Below, piece after piece: positions 1-8,209 of a stretch of 64,000 nt of DNA (its first letter is position 1; every line of letters starts with the position of its first letter). Under the pieces are notes generated by a model. That model saw only the letters and a program-made list of their open reading frames with translations, was not told where the DNA came from and did no database searches. The translations under genes and the position numbers were made by a program. The stretch is taken from positions 2,728,001 through 2,792,000 of the forward strand of contig NZ_CP029176.1 in NCBI RefSeq assembly GCF_003352165.1. The letters are read 5' to 3'. This stretch comes from Acidibrevibacterium fodinaquatile. Lineage in GTDB: Bacteria > Pseudomonadota > Alphaproteobacteria > Acetobacterales > Acetobacteraceae.

Positions 1-1
1 A

Positions 2-136
2 TGGCTATTGGCATCGGGGATGAAGGCGGGCGAGACGAGAAGCTCCATCTACACCACACTCATCCCGATCACGAAGGCGAACGCGGACGCACCCGGAACC
101 TGCTGGAGTCTCGCGGCCATGCAGCACAAATCCTAG
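2..136 (+). CDS. C-terminal end of a sugar ABC substrate-binding protein (partial)
   Basis: Frame 2 is open from the window edge to a TAG at 134-136 and reads ...IYTTLIPITKANADAP then a CWSL-like end. Periplasmic sugar-binding proteins of the RbsB type commonly end in an ITKDN...CW motif, so this is probably the last 44 residues of the solute receptor of the transporter that follows. The position directly upstream of a permease gene fits. The rest of the gene lies outside the window, so the identification rests on a short tail and on context. Confidence 0.5.
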   Translation, partial: WLLASGMKAGETRSSIYTTLIPITKANADAPGTCWSLAAMQHKS

Positions 137-303
137 ACGGCGCCCCTGCGTCACCATTCCGGTATGGGAAGGCTCCTTCATTCTTCCCGAAAAATCATCA
201 AGCCGAGTTGATCCGATCGTGCTCTGATGCTCTCTCGGCGGCGCAGGCCATGAGGCTGGCACCGCCGCCTACCGCTCTCCGCGACGCCACCACGGGAAAC
301 GCC

Positions 304-2421
304 ATGAACGAACGTCTCGTCAGCCTGCGCTATCGGTATTGGCCAGATCATCTGGTAGGCGAAATTCTCTCGAAACGATGGACTGAAACCGCGATTCCCG
401 CCGTCGTCTTGGTGATCGTGGCTGCCGTGTTCAGCGAGGCGATCCCGGGCTTTCTCTCCGCCGCGGGGCTTGCCGACACAGCGCGCCAAGCCTGCGAGAT
501 CGGGTTCTGTGTGCTCGGCATGTCGCTGGTGATCATCGTCGGAGGCATTGATCTTTCAATTGGTTCGATGTTCGCGCTGACCGATTTCTGCGCGCTGTTT
601 TGCCTCGACGTACTTGGCTGGCCGGTCTGGGCGGTAATCCCGACGACGCTGTTCGCGGGCACGCTGCTCGGCGCGGTCAATGGCATCCTCATCGGATTTT
701 TCAGGCTTCGCGCCTTCATCACCACGCTGATCACGCTCATCGTCTATCGCGCTGCTTATGATCTGTTGATATTTGGCCATTCCAACCAGATCGCCGCCGC
801 TTTTCCGGACATCCCGCTCTGGAACTTCATCGGCGGCGGCACCCTTCTCGGCGTCCCGAGTATCGTTCTGGTCTACGCCGCCATTGCGATTTTCGGCCAT
901 GTCTTCCTAACTCGGCTCCGCCCCGGATGGCACGTAGTCGCCATCGGAGGATCAAGACGTTCGGCGTTCAACTCGGGTATTCCGGTTCGCCGTACCATCG
1001 CGCAATGCTATGTCGGGAGCGGATTCCTCACTGCCATGGCTGCGCTATTTTTTGCGGCGCGCCTGGGCACGGTGGGCGGCGATATCGGCGTAGGGCTGGA
1101 AATAACCGTTCTCACCGCGGCGATTCTCGGCGGCATCAGCCTCGGCGGCGGCAAAGGGTCGGTCGCCAAAGCCCTCACTGGCACGCTGATCGTGCTGCTG
1201 ATCACCAATGGCCTGACGACACTCTCCGCTCCGGGCGGCGTCAACCGCATGGTTCTGGCATCGATCCTTCTCATCGCTGCAATGATCGACATACGCTGGG
1301 TAAAGAACCGCACCCGCATCATTAGCAAGGTCTATGTCAGCCCGACCTATCATGCGATGCCGCCGATCCCCGAAACCGATGCCGCAAGCGGTACCCCCTT
1401 CGCATTGAATGATCGACTGCGCGACGTGACCGAAATCGGCGTCGGTCGCATTGAGGCGCCGGAAGACATCATCCTCGATAGCGAGGATAATCTCTACGCG
1501 GGCTCGCGCCATGGCGACATCATCCGCTTCTTCCCACCGGATTACGAGCGCATGGAGGTCTATGCGCATATCGGCGGCCAACCCCTCGGGATGGCATTCG
1601 ACCGGAACCGCTCGCTTTATGTTTGCGTTGGCGGGATGGGTCTTTATCGTATCACCCGCAACCGCCAGGTCGAGAAGGCGACCGACGAGACCAATCGCAG
1701 CCTGCGCTCGGTAAACGATGACAGCCGCCTGCGGCTCGCGGATGATCTCGACATCGCTGATGACGGGCGCGTATTCTTCTCCGAAGCGACGGTGCGCTAT
1801 GAGATGCATGAATGGCCGGTGGACGGGCTAGAGGCGCGCGGCAACGGGCGCATCATCTGTTATGATCCCAATACGGAGACGACGCGCACCGTTCTTCGTG
1901 GCCTTAAATTCCCAAATGGCATCTGCATCGCAAGCGACAGGCAATCGATTCTGTTTGCTGAGACATGGGGCTGTACCGTCAAGCGTTATTGGTTTGACGG
2001 CGCGAAAGCGGGTCGCATGGAGACTCTGCTCGACAACCTTCCCGGCTACCCCGATAACATCAACCTCGCGTCCGACGGCAATTACTGGCTCGCTCTCGTC
2101 GGCATGCGTTGCCCGGCGCTCGATCTCGCATGGCGCATGCCGGGCTTTCGGCGCCGCATGGCCAAGCGTTTGCCGATCGATGAGTGGCTGTTCCCCAATA
2201 TTAATACCGGCTGCGTCATCAAATTCGACGAGCAGGGGCGCGTCCATGAATCGCTTTGGGATCTCGGCGGCGTCAATCATCCTATGATAACCTCGATGCG
2301 TGAGCACCGCGGCCATCTCTATCTCGGCGGCATCATGAACAATCGCATCGGCCGCTACCGGCTGGCGCATGCCGACCCCGATTTCGTGCACTATGATCGG
2401 CGCTGGGGGATCTCGTCATGA
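304..2421 (+). CDS. Sugar ABC transporter permease fused to SMP-30/strictosidine synthase-like propeller
   Basis: The frame is open from base 1, but homology to permeases begins around ATG 304 (MNERLVSLRYRYW), so I take that start (705 aa). Residues about 25-340 form an RbsC-like permease (BPD_transp_2) with many hydrophobic segments and the IIVGGIDLSIGS motif of the family. Residues about 370-705 are a six-bladed propeller of the SMP-30/strictosidine synthase type (APEDIILDSEDNLYAGS, FPNGICIASD, GYPDNINLASDGNYW). In this topology the propeller would sit at the end of the last membrane helix, probably cytoplasmic, where it could open a lactone or similar derivative of the imported solute. The stop overlaps the next start (ATGA). 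The substrate is unknown. Confidence 0.8.
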   Translation: MNERLVSLRYRYWPDHLVGEILSKRWTETAIPAVVLVIVAAVFSEAIPGFLSAAGLADTARQACEIGFCVLGMSLVIIVGGIDLSIGSMFALTDFCALFCLDVLGWPVWAVIPTTLFAGTLLGAVNGILIGFFRLRAFITTLITLIVYRAAYDLLIFGHSNQIAAAFPDIPLWNFIGGGTLLGVPSIVLVYAAIAIFGHVFLTRLRPGWHVVAIGGSRRSAFNSGIPVRRTIAQCYVGSGFLTAMAALFFAARLGTVGGDIGVGLEITVLTAAILGGISLGGGKGSVAKALTGTLIVLLITNGLTTLSAPGGVNRMVLASILLIAAMIDIRWVKNRTRIISKVYVSPTYHAMPPIPETDAASGTPFALNDRLRDVTEIGVGRIEAPEDIILDSEDNLYAGSRHGDIIRFFPPDYERMEVYAHIGGQPLGMAFDRNRSLYVCVGGMGLYRITRNRQVEKATDETNRSLRSVNDDSRLRLADDLDIADDGRVFFSEATVRYEMHEWPVDGLEARGNGRIICYDPNTETTRTVLRGLKFPNGICIASDRQSILFAETWGCTVKRYWFDGAKAGRMETLLDNLPGYPDNINLASDGNYWLALVGMRCPALDLAWRMPGFRRRMAKRLPIDEWLFPNINTGCVIKFDEQGRVHESLWDLGGVNHPMITSMREHRGHLYLGGIMNNRIGRYRLAHADPDFVHYDRRWGISS

Positions 2422-3509
2422 TCGCGGGGATGCGGCGCTTGACCGATCGCTTGTTCGGCCGTGGCGAAGCGGCGAGCACCATCCCTCCCTTCGATGGTCC
2501 GCTGAAGCCGAACCAGGCACTGGAAACCGCACCGGTTCTTCTCACGCTCGACACCGCCGAAGATCTCGCAACCGACGGGTCACATGTCTATGCCGCAGCA
2601 GGCCAGAGCGTGCTCCGCCTTGATCATGATCAGCCGACAGAAATCCATCGCTTCGGCGGCATGGTCACCGCGCTCTGCTGCCTTCCCGGGGGCTCGCTCG
2701 CGGTCGCGGTGGATGGGCGAGAGGTGCGGATCCTTGGCGGTACGCATGACGGCAAACATTGGACGAGCGTCGCCAACCGCCCTCTCAACGCCGTCAATGC
2801 GCTCGCGCCTACTGCCGATGGTCGAGGCCTGCTCCTGACGGATGGTTCACGCGAGCATCCTTGCGAGCGCTGGTGCCACGACCTGATGTCGGGCGGACGA
2901 AGCGGGCGCGCCGCGCAACTCGACCTGCACGCAGACAGCGCGCGCGAGATCGCTAATGGCTTGAAATATGCGTTCGGAATCTGCCCCGCCGGCGCCGCAA
3001 TCTGGATCAGCGAAAGCTGGGCTCATCGCGTTATCACCTGCGGCGATGGCGGGCCGCTGCTTGAGTATCTACCGGTGTACCCGTCACGCATCACGCCGGC
3101 AGCAGAAGGCGGCTTCTGGCTCACCGCCTTCACCGCGCGCACGCAACTCGTCGAATTCGTTCTGCAGGAGACTGCCTACCGACGGCGCATGATGCGTGAA
3201 ATTGAGCCACGCTTCTGGATTGCGCCGAAGCTGAGTGCCAGCGAGACCTTTCTCGAGCCAATGCAAGGCGCTCATATCAAGACTATGGGAATCCTGAAGC
3301 CCTGGGCGCCGCCACGCTCATATGGTTTGGTCATACGGCTGACCACGGACGGGTTGGCAGCCTATTCGCTGCACAGCCGCGCCGACGGAACGCATCACGG
3401 CGTCGTTGCCGCAGTCGAATGTAATCGGCATCTCTACGTTCTTGCCAAAGGCTGCGGCAAGATCCTATGCCTGCCGGTCGCGGCCTTGGAACAGGAATTT
3501 ATGACATGA
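2418..3509 (+). CDS. Second beta-propeller protein of the transporter operon
   Basis: This 363-aa protein has no signal peptide or membrane helix. Its repeats resemble the propeller of the preceding fusion: ATDGSHVYAAAGQSVLRLD, GGSLAVAV, a SESWAHRVI blade, and YPSRITPAAEGGFWLTAF, which aligns with the GYPDNINLASDGNYWLAL strand of its neighbour. It is therefore probably a diverged paralogue in the SMP-30/strictosidine synthase-like superfamily. ATGA overlaps on both sides (2418-2421 and 3506-3509) indicate translational coupling with permease and ATPase. I cannot see whether the metal-binding residues of lactonases are kept, so it may be an enzyme or a non-catalytic partner. Confidence 0.7.
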   Translation: MIAGMRRLTDRLFGRGEAASTIPPFDGPLKPNQALETAPVLLTLDTAEDLATDGSHVYAAAGQSVLRLDHDQPTEIHRFGGMVTALCCLPGGSLAVAVDGREVRILGGTHDGKHWTSVANRPLNAVNALAPTADGRGLLLTDGSREHPCERWCHDLMSGGRSGRAAQLDLHADSAREIANGLKYAFGICPAGAAIWISESWAHRVITCGDGGPLLEYLPVYPSRITPAAEGGFWLTAFTARTQLVEFVLQETAYRRRMMREIEPRFWIAPKLSASETFLEPMQGAHIKTMGILKPWAPPRSYGLVIRLTTDGLAAYSLHSRADGTHHGVVAAVECNRHLYVLAKGCGKILCLPVAALEQEFMT

Positions 3510-5002
3510 GTGGGCCGGTCCTTGAACTGCTGCGCGCAACCAAGACATATGGCGGCGTGCCGGCCATCGACGAAGTCGATTTTTCTCTCAACCCTGCAGA
3601 GATCCATGCCCTCGTCGGTGAGAATGGGGCTGGCAAATCGACGCTGACGAAAGTGATGGCCGGGGTCGTTACCCTCACCTCCGGCAAGATGCTGGTTGCA
3701 GGCCGCGAGGTCGCGCCGCGCACGCCGCTCGAGGCACGCCATCTCGGCATCGCGATGGTGTTTCAGGAAAACAGCCTGGTGCCAACCATGACGGTTGCGC
3801 AGAACCTCTTTTTGGGACGGGAGAAATTCTACAACCGCCAGCGCGGGATCTATATCGCGGCACAGCAATTCTTGCAGTCACTTAATTTTGATGTGGCGCC
3901 GACCACGACAGTCAGCATGCTCGGCGCGGCCAAGAAACAAATGGTAGAGATTGCGCGGGCGGTCCTGCACAACGCCAAAATCATCATCTTCGACGAACCA
4001 ACGGCATCGCTGACTCCGGAGGAAAAAAAATATTTCTTCGATCTGGTTTTCGAACTCAAGCGGCGAGAGGTTTCGGTCATTTTCATATCGCATGCGCTAG
4101 AAGAGGCTTTGCAAGTTTCCGACCGCATCACGGTGCTTCGTGATGGGCGACACGTGGTGACCGATGACACACGCACTTTCGACCGCACACGCATCGTTCA
4201 AGCAATGGTCGGGCGCGATCTGTCGCAGACGCTCTATGGCACGTGTAAGCAGACCGCTCGCCGGAGCGGACGGCGCGTTCTCTCAGTGCAAAATCTGCGC
4301 ATGTTGCCAATTGTCAAAAACACCTCTCTTTCTGTTTTCGCGGGCCAGATCACGGGTGTTTTCGGTTTGGTCGGCGCGGGGCGAACCGAGACATTCAAGG
4401 TCGTATCTGGCATTCTGAAGCGTGACATGTTTCATGGCGGCGAGGTGCTTCTGAATGGCAGGCGCGTGCGTTATCGAACGCCGGCGCGGTCGATCCGTGA
4501 CGGTATTGCCTACGTCACTGAGGATCGCAAGGTCGAGGGATTCTTCGAGACGATGTCGATCGCGCGAAATATCTATCTTGGCTGGCTAGCCCGCCTCGGG
4601 CGGAGACGGATACGGGTAGCGCAGCGCGAAGCGGAGGTCGTCGGGGAGACCTGGATCAAGCGGTTGAATGTCCGCGCTATCAGCAAAGACGTGAAGGTGG
4701 TCGAACTCTCGGGCGGCAATCAGCAGAAGGTCGTGATCGCGAAATCGCTCGTTCAGGAGCCGGATCTGATTATTTTCGATGAGCCGACCCGCGGGGTCGA
4801 TGTCGGTGCGATCGCCGAGATCCACCAATTGATCAATCGTCTTGCCGATGAGGGCCGTGCGGTCGTGGTAATCTCCTCTTATCTGCCGGAGGTCATGGCG
4901 CTTTCGGACCGTATCCTGGTTGCCCGTCAGGGGAAGATCGTCGAAGAATTCTCCGCGCTGGAAACAAATGAGGAGAAGATCATGTATGCCGCGATTCATT
5001 GA
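3506..5002 (+). CDS. Sugar ABC transporter ATP-binding protein, two ABC domains (RbsA/MglA type)
   Basis: I choose ATG 3506 (MSGPVLELLRATKTYGG), which overlaps the upstream stop; this gives 498 aa, the usual length. The first ABC domain has Walker A GENGAGKST (residues 38-46) and Walker B IIIFDEPTASLTP; its signature region is the degenerate LGAAKKQMVEIARA. The second has the weakened Walker A GLVGAGRTE typical of this family, signature LSGGNQQKV and Walker B LIIFDEPTRGVDVG. It energises import of the solute taken up by the permease fusion. It is the last gene of the operon; IS remnants begin about 190 bp downstream. Confidence 0.9.
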   Translation: MSGPVLELLRATKTYGGVPAIDEVDFSLNPAEIHALVGENGAGKSTLTKVMAGVVTLTSGKMLVAGREVAPRTPLEARHLGIAMVFQENSLVPTMTVAQNLFLGREKFYNRQRGIYIAAQQFLQSLNFDVAPTTTVSMLGAAKKQMVEIARAVLHNAKIIIFDEPTASLTPEEKKYFFDLVFELKRREVSVIFISHALEEALQVSDRITVLRDGRHVVTDDTRTFDRTRIVQAMVGRDLSQTLYGTCKQTARRSGRRVLSVQNLRMLPIVKNTSLSVFAGQITGVFGLVGAGRTETFKVVSGILKRDMFHGGEVLLNGRRVRYRTPARSIRDGIAYVTEDRKVEGFFETMSIARNIYLGWLARLGRRRIRVAQREAEVVGETWIKRLNVRAISKDVKVVELSGGNQQKVVIAKSLVQEPDLIIFDEPTRGVDVGAIAEIHQLINRLADEGRAVVVISSYLPEVMALSDRILVARQGKIVEEFSALETNEEKIMYAAIH

Positions 5003-5118
5003 GTTATCGGAGAGACGCGTTCAGCCGACAGTTTCCATAACGTCAGTGTCAAAGCGCCGGCACAACGACGTCACCATCTTCATCGATTTGGGCTTTGTCC
5101 CGCCGAGTGGTGTAGGAG

Positions 5119-5184
5119 CTGTGGGTAAGTGGCCTGCCGGAACGACCGCCGAGAGTCTGGCGCGGGCGGGCCACTTACCCACAG
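5119..5184. repeat. Perfect 16-bp inverted repeat with 34-bp spacer
   Basis: CTGTGGGTAAGTGGCC at 5119-5134 is repeated exactly in inverse orientation at 5169-5184. It ends 7 bp before the left tip of an IS3-type fragment. It may be the two ends of a tiny non-autonomous element or the operon terminator; there is no T tract. Confidence 0.6.
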
Positions 5185-5191
5185 CGGCGGC

Positions 5192-5449
5192 TGACCTGCC
5201 GCCCGGAAGCGCCCTCGCCGTGATGTAGAGTCTGCCCACCCTGAAGGAGCAGACGAGATGAGGAGAAGCCGTTTCACCGAGGCGCAGATTATCGGGATGA
5301 TCAAGAAACAAGAGGCTGGCCTGCCGACCTCCGAGCTTTGTCGGAAGCATGGGCTGAGCCCGGCGACGTTCTACAAGCTGAAGGCCAAGTATGGCGGGAT
5401 GGAGTTGTCTGATGCCAAACGGCTGAAGCAGGTCGAGGACGAGAATACC
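5192..5449 (+). mobile_element. Truncated IS3-family (IS407-like) element, copy A
   Basis: The left tip TGACCTGCCGCCCGGAAG matches the tip of the complete copy at 5714. An orfA begins at 5258 ([18 protein letters not shown]) and matches the intact orfA up to ...QVEDENT, where homology stops at 5449. The rest of orfA and all of orfB are missing. The reading frame continues 13 codons into unrelated sequence to a stop at 5488. Confidence 0.85.
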
Positions 5450-5560
5450 TGTCCATCGTCGAATGATTTGAGACAATTGGCAGCGTGATTTAACGGAGGG
5501 TTGAGCTCACCAGTTGGGTTAAAAATTTAAGCGGCTATTTGGTTATGGCGCAAGCGTCTT

Positions 5561-5704
5561 ATACCAACCTGCCTATCTAATGACCGCTTTGATCCAGTCT
5601 CGTTGGGTGATCGAAGCGATTTGTTCTGGCATTTGCATGAACTTGTTCCAGGCGTTTCGGCAGGCGGCAAGGATTTCGTCGTAGCTGTTCCAGACCTGAT
5701 GGCT
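5561..5704 (-). mobile_element. IS630-family end fragment
   Basis: This begins with the IS630 terminal repeat TATACCAACCTG and contains the last roughly 40 codons of an IS630 transposase (minus strand), about 95% alike to 6964-7100. It is cut at a TA dinucleotide where a second IS630 copy starts (5705), suggesting one IS630 jumped into another. The remainder of this copy is absent. Confidence 0.8.
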
Positions 5705-5779
5705 TATACCAACTGACCTGCCCCCCGAAAGCGCCCTCGCCGTGATGTAGAGTCTGCCCACCCTGAAGGAGCAGACGAG

Positions 5780-6043
5780 ATGAGGAAAAGCCGTTTCACC
5801 GAGGCGCAGATTATCGGGATGATCAAGGAACAAGAGGCTGGCCTGCCGACCTCCGAGCTTTGTCGGAAGCATGGGCTGAGCCCGGCGACGTTCTACAAGC
5901 TGAAGGCCAAGTATGGCGGGATGGAGTTATCTGATGCCAAACGGCTGAAGCAGGTCGAGGAGGAGAATACCAAGCTGAAGCGTCTTCTGGCCGACGCGAT
6001 GCTGGATAACGTCGTGCTGAAGGATTTGCTGGGAAAACCCTGA
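5780..6043 (+). CDS. IS3-family transposase OrfA
   Basis: An 87-aa protein with an N-terminal helix-turn-helix ([37 protein letters not shown]) and a C-terminal leucine-rich coil ([14 protein letters not shown]). OrfA binds the terminal repeats and is the N-terminal part of the active OrfAB transposase. The stop (TGA 6041) lies just after a GGGAAAA slippery heptamer. Confidence 0.95.
   Translation: MRKSRFTEAQIIGMIKEQEAGLPTSELCRKHGLSPATFYKLKAKYGGMELSDAKRLKQVEEENTKLKRLLADAMLDNVVLKDLLGKP
6031..6037 (+). other. Programmed -1 frameshift heptamer GGGAAAA
   Basis: In the OrfA frame the ribosome reads G GGA AAA immediately before CCC TGA, a classical X XXY YYZ slippery site. OrfB lies in the -1 frame, so slippage here would make OrfAB. 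The same site is present in copy C at about 18887-18893. Confidence 0.75.
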
Positions 6044-6051
6044 CGACGCCG

Positions 6052-6933
6052 ATGCAACGGCGGGAGGCGGTGCAGCGGGCGATGCGAGGTCATGCGATCT
6101 CTCAACGCCGGGCCTGTGTCCTGGTCGGCGTCGCTCCGAAGACGGTGCGGCGCGAGCGCTCGCCCGACAATCCGGAGATCCGTGAGGAAATGCACAAGAT
6201 CGCCGAAAAGCGTCGCCGCTTTGGCTACCGGCGCATCGGGATCATGCTGGCGCGCAAGGGCATGGTGATGAACGAAAAGAAGCTCTACCGCCTTTACCGC
6301 GAAGAGGGGCTGTCTGTCCGCCGCCGCCGTGGCCGCAAACGGGCGCGTGGCAGCCGGACGCCGATGCCTGTGCCGCTGCGCCCGAACCAGCGTTGGTCGC
6401 TCGATTTCCTGTTGGATACCTTCGGGGCCGGCCGCAAGTTCCGCATCCTGGCGGTGAATGACGATTGCTGCCGAGAAAATCTCGGCCTGATGGCCGACAC
6501 CAGCATCTCGGGCGCCCGGGTGGCCCGGGAACTCGATGCCCTCGTCCGGATCTATGGGAAGCCCGCCTGCATCGTCTCCGACAACGGAACCGAGTTCACC
6601 AGCAAGGCCATTCTGAAATGGGCCAATGAGAACGGTGTCGAGTGGCATTACATCGATCCCGGCAAGCCGCAGCAGAACGGCTACATCGAGAGCTTCAACG
6701 CAAGCCTGCGCGATGAATGCCTCAACGAAGAGATCTTCGACAGCCTGGACGATGCCCGCCGCAAGCTGGCCCTGTGGCGCTACGACTACAACAACGTAAG
6801 GCCACACTCATCGCTCGCCAACCAGACCCCCGCCGACGCGCGCCGGGCGCTTGAGCAATCTGAGGGCTCCGCGCCCGGCGCGCTTGCCCAACCCGAAGCC
6901 AACCATTATCAACCCCAAGGACTCTCGTTATGA
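6052..6933 (+). CDS. IS3-family transposase OrfB (DDE integrase)
   Basis: A 293-aa product with an HTH_21-like region ([18 protein letters not shown]), then the rve catalytic core: first Asp in RWSLDFLLD, second in IVSDNGTEF, Glu in [16 protein letters not shown], and the terminal [17 protein letters not shown] motif. All three acidic residues are present. It lacks an obvious ribosome-binding site at 6052 and is probably made mainly as the OrfAB frameshift product. The protein is encoded within the complete element 5714-6959. Confidence 0.95.
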   Translation: MQRREAVQRAMRGHAISQRRACVLVGVAPKTVRRERSPDNPEIREEMHKIAEKRRRFGYRRIGIMLARKGMVMNEKKLYRLYREEGLSVRRRRGRKRARGSRTPMPVPLRPNQRWSLDFLLDTFGAGRKFRILAVNDDCCRENLGLMADTSISGARVARELDALVRIYGKPACIVSDNGTEFTSKAILKWANENGVEWHYIDPGKPQQNGYIESFNASLRDECLNEEIFDSLDDARRKLALWRYDYNNVRPHSSLANQTPADARRALEQSEGSAPGALAQPEANHYQPQGLSL

Positions 6934-6967
6934 CTGAGGGACGACCGGGGGGCAGGTCACAACCTGC

Positions 6968-7486
6968 CTATCCAATGACTGCTTTGATCCAGTCTTGTTG
7001 GGTGATCGAAGCGATTTGTTCTGGCATTTGCATGAACTTGTTCCAGGCGTTTCGGCAGGCGGCAAGGATTTCGTCGTAGCTGTTCCAGACCTGATGGTTT
7101 AGGAAGTTGCTGCGCAGAAATTGCCAGATGTTTTCGACTGGGTTGAGCTCTGGCGAATAGGGCGGCAGCGATAGCAGGCTGATGTTGTCGGGCACCGGCA
7201 AACGTTCGCCGGCTTGATGCCAGCCGGCGCCATCGAGCACCAGCACGGCGTGCGCACCGGGCGCGACCTGCGTGCTGATTTCCCGAAGATGCTCGGCCAT
7301 CGCCTCGCTGTTGACCGCCGGCATGATGATGGCGGCACCAATACAACGTTCTGGGCAGACGGCACCAAACAGATAGGCGGAGTCATGGCGATTGTCGCGC
7401 ACCGCCAGTGGTCGGGAACCCCGTTCTGCCCAGACATAGCTCAGGGTTCCCTTCTGACCGACACGGGCTTCATCGGCGAACCACAC
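6968..7486 (-). CDS. IS630-family transposase, catalytic part
   Basis: A 172-aa DDE_3 domain: first Asp in WFADEARVGQKG, second in VLVLDGAGWHQ, and Glu in YSPELNPVENIWQFLR. The frame extends upstream to about 7545 without a start codon, reading ...FADLVAAAIPATAARKPIEV; the AAAAAG run at about 7547-7552 would allow -1 slippage from the N-terminal frame (7528-8037). All catalytic residues are intact, so the transposase may be functional if frameshifting occurs, but the element has an IS3-type insertion in its left tip. Confidence 0.9.
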   Translation of the reverse strand: MWFADEARVGQKGTLSYVWAERGSRPLAVRDNRHDSAYLFGAVCPERCIGAAIIMPAVNSEAMAEHLREISTQVAPGAHAVLVLDGAGWHQAGERLPVPDNISLLSLPPYSPELNPVENIWQFLRSNFLNHQVWNSYDEILAACRNAWNKFMQMPEQIASITQQDWIKAVIG

Positions 7487-7527
7487 CTCGATCGGCTTAC
7501 GGGCCGCCGTGGCCGGGATCGCCGCCG

Positions 7528-8037
7528 CTACCAGGTCAGCGAAGTCTTTTTAAAAATGTCCTGTGCCGCAGCGTCCTTCTTCGGATGATACGGACGCGGC
7601 TGGACCCGCGTGAACTTGAGCCGCCGCAACAATCGGCTGATCGACGTCTCGTGCAGGGTAACCGCAAACTCGGTCTCGATCCGTCGCTGCAGGTCAACAC
7701 AGCGCCACCGCACCACGCCGTCACGCTCCAGGTCCGGGCCCTGCCTGACCCATGCCGCGATCTGCGCCTGCTGCGAAGCCGACAATCGGGGTGGCGGGCC
7801 GTTGCGGCGCGGCGCATCGCCCAGCCCGTCAGGTCCCAATGCATTGTAACGGTGCACCCAGTCGCGCAGCGTCTGGCGGTCCATGGCACAAGCCTCGGCC
7901 GCATCGCGCCGAGACCAGCCTTCAAGAACAAGAGCAATCGCCAAAAGGCGCCTCGAAACTTTCGCATCCGTCGCACGAGCCGCCCGCTCGCGCAGCGCCA
8001 TAGCCGACAAGTCCAAACGCGTTATCGCTACCGTCAT
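7528..8037 (-). CDS. IS630-family transposase, N-terminal DNA-binding part
   Basis: A 169-aa product with a helix-turn-helix of the IS630 type (GWSRRDAAEACAMDRQTLRDWVHRYNALGPDGL) followed by a winged-helix region (TLHETSISRLLRRLKF). The frame ends ...DIFKKTSLTW at a point where a -1 shift in an A-rich run would join it to the catalytic frame. This split arrangement is common in IS630 elements. Confidence 0.9.
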   Translation of the reverse strand: MTVAITRLDLSAMALRERAARATDAKVSRRLLAIALVLEGWSRRDAAEACAMDRQTLRDWVHRYNALGPDGLGDAPRRNGPPPRLSASQQAQIAAWVRQGPDLERDGVVRWRCVDLQRRIETEFAVTLHETSISRLLRRLKFTRVQPRPYHPKKDAAAQDIFKKTSLTW

Positions 8038-8127
8038 CGCAAGCCTCCTCCGGGGAAGCTCAGCGAATCATACCCGCCCGAGCCGCGCCAACTCACATTC
8101 GAGTCAACGGAACCTCAGGTTGGTATA

Positions 8128-8209
8128 ACACCAGCCGATGCCTATCATGGCAGGGCCCAGGACATCCTGCGTCAGCGGCAACAAATCAAACGTCAAACCA
8201 TCCAGCTAA
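8128..8209 (+). pseudogene. C-terminal remnant of an IS3-type integrase
   Basis: The plus strand reads ITPADAYHGRAQDILRQRQ then QIKRQTIQ, matching the conserved tail of IS3-family OrfB proteins. It is cut on the left by the IS630 right tip (TA at 8126-8127) and on the right by an IS5-type element. Only about 27 codons remain. Confidence 0.65.

Larger units (their letters stand above)
5714..6959 (+). mobile_element. Complete IS3-family (IS407 group-like) insertion sequence, copy B
   Basis: A 1246-bp element with tips TGACCTGCCCCCCG and (inverted) TGACCTGCCCCCCGG, flanked by CAAC on both sides. It carries orfA and orfB in -1 relation. A 4-bp target duplication is the usual outcome for the IS407 group. 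Confidence 0.9.
5705..8127 (-). mobile_element. IS630-family element interrupted by an IS3-type element
   Basis: The tips TATACCAAC (5705-5713) and CAGGTTGGTATA (8116-8127) are inverted repeats and abut TA dinucleotides, the IS630 target. The left tip is separated from the body by the IS3-type element at 5714-6959, whose 4-bp duplication CAAC (5710-5713 and 6960-6963) lies within the IS630 terminal repeat. The transposase is encoded on the minus strand in two frames (6968-7486 and 7528-8037). Confidence 0.85.

Noticed and set aside
1-303. N-terminal extension of the permease fusion to base 1
   Set aside because: The frame is open, but the translated residues resemble no permease, and the overlapping frame 2 carries a plausible binding-protein tail.
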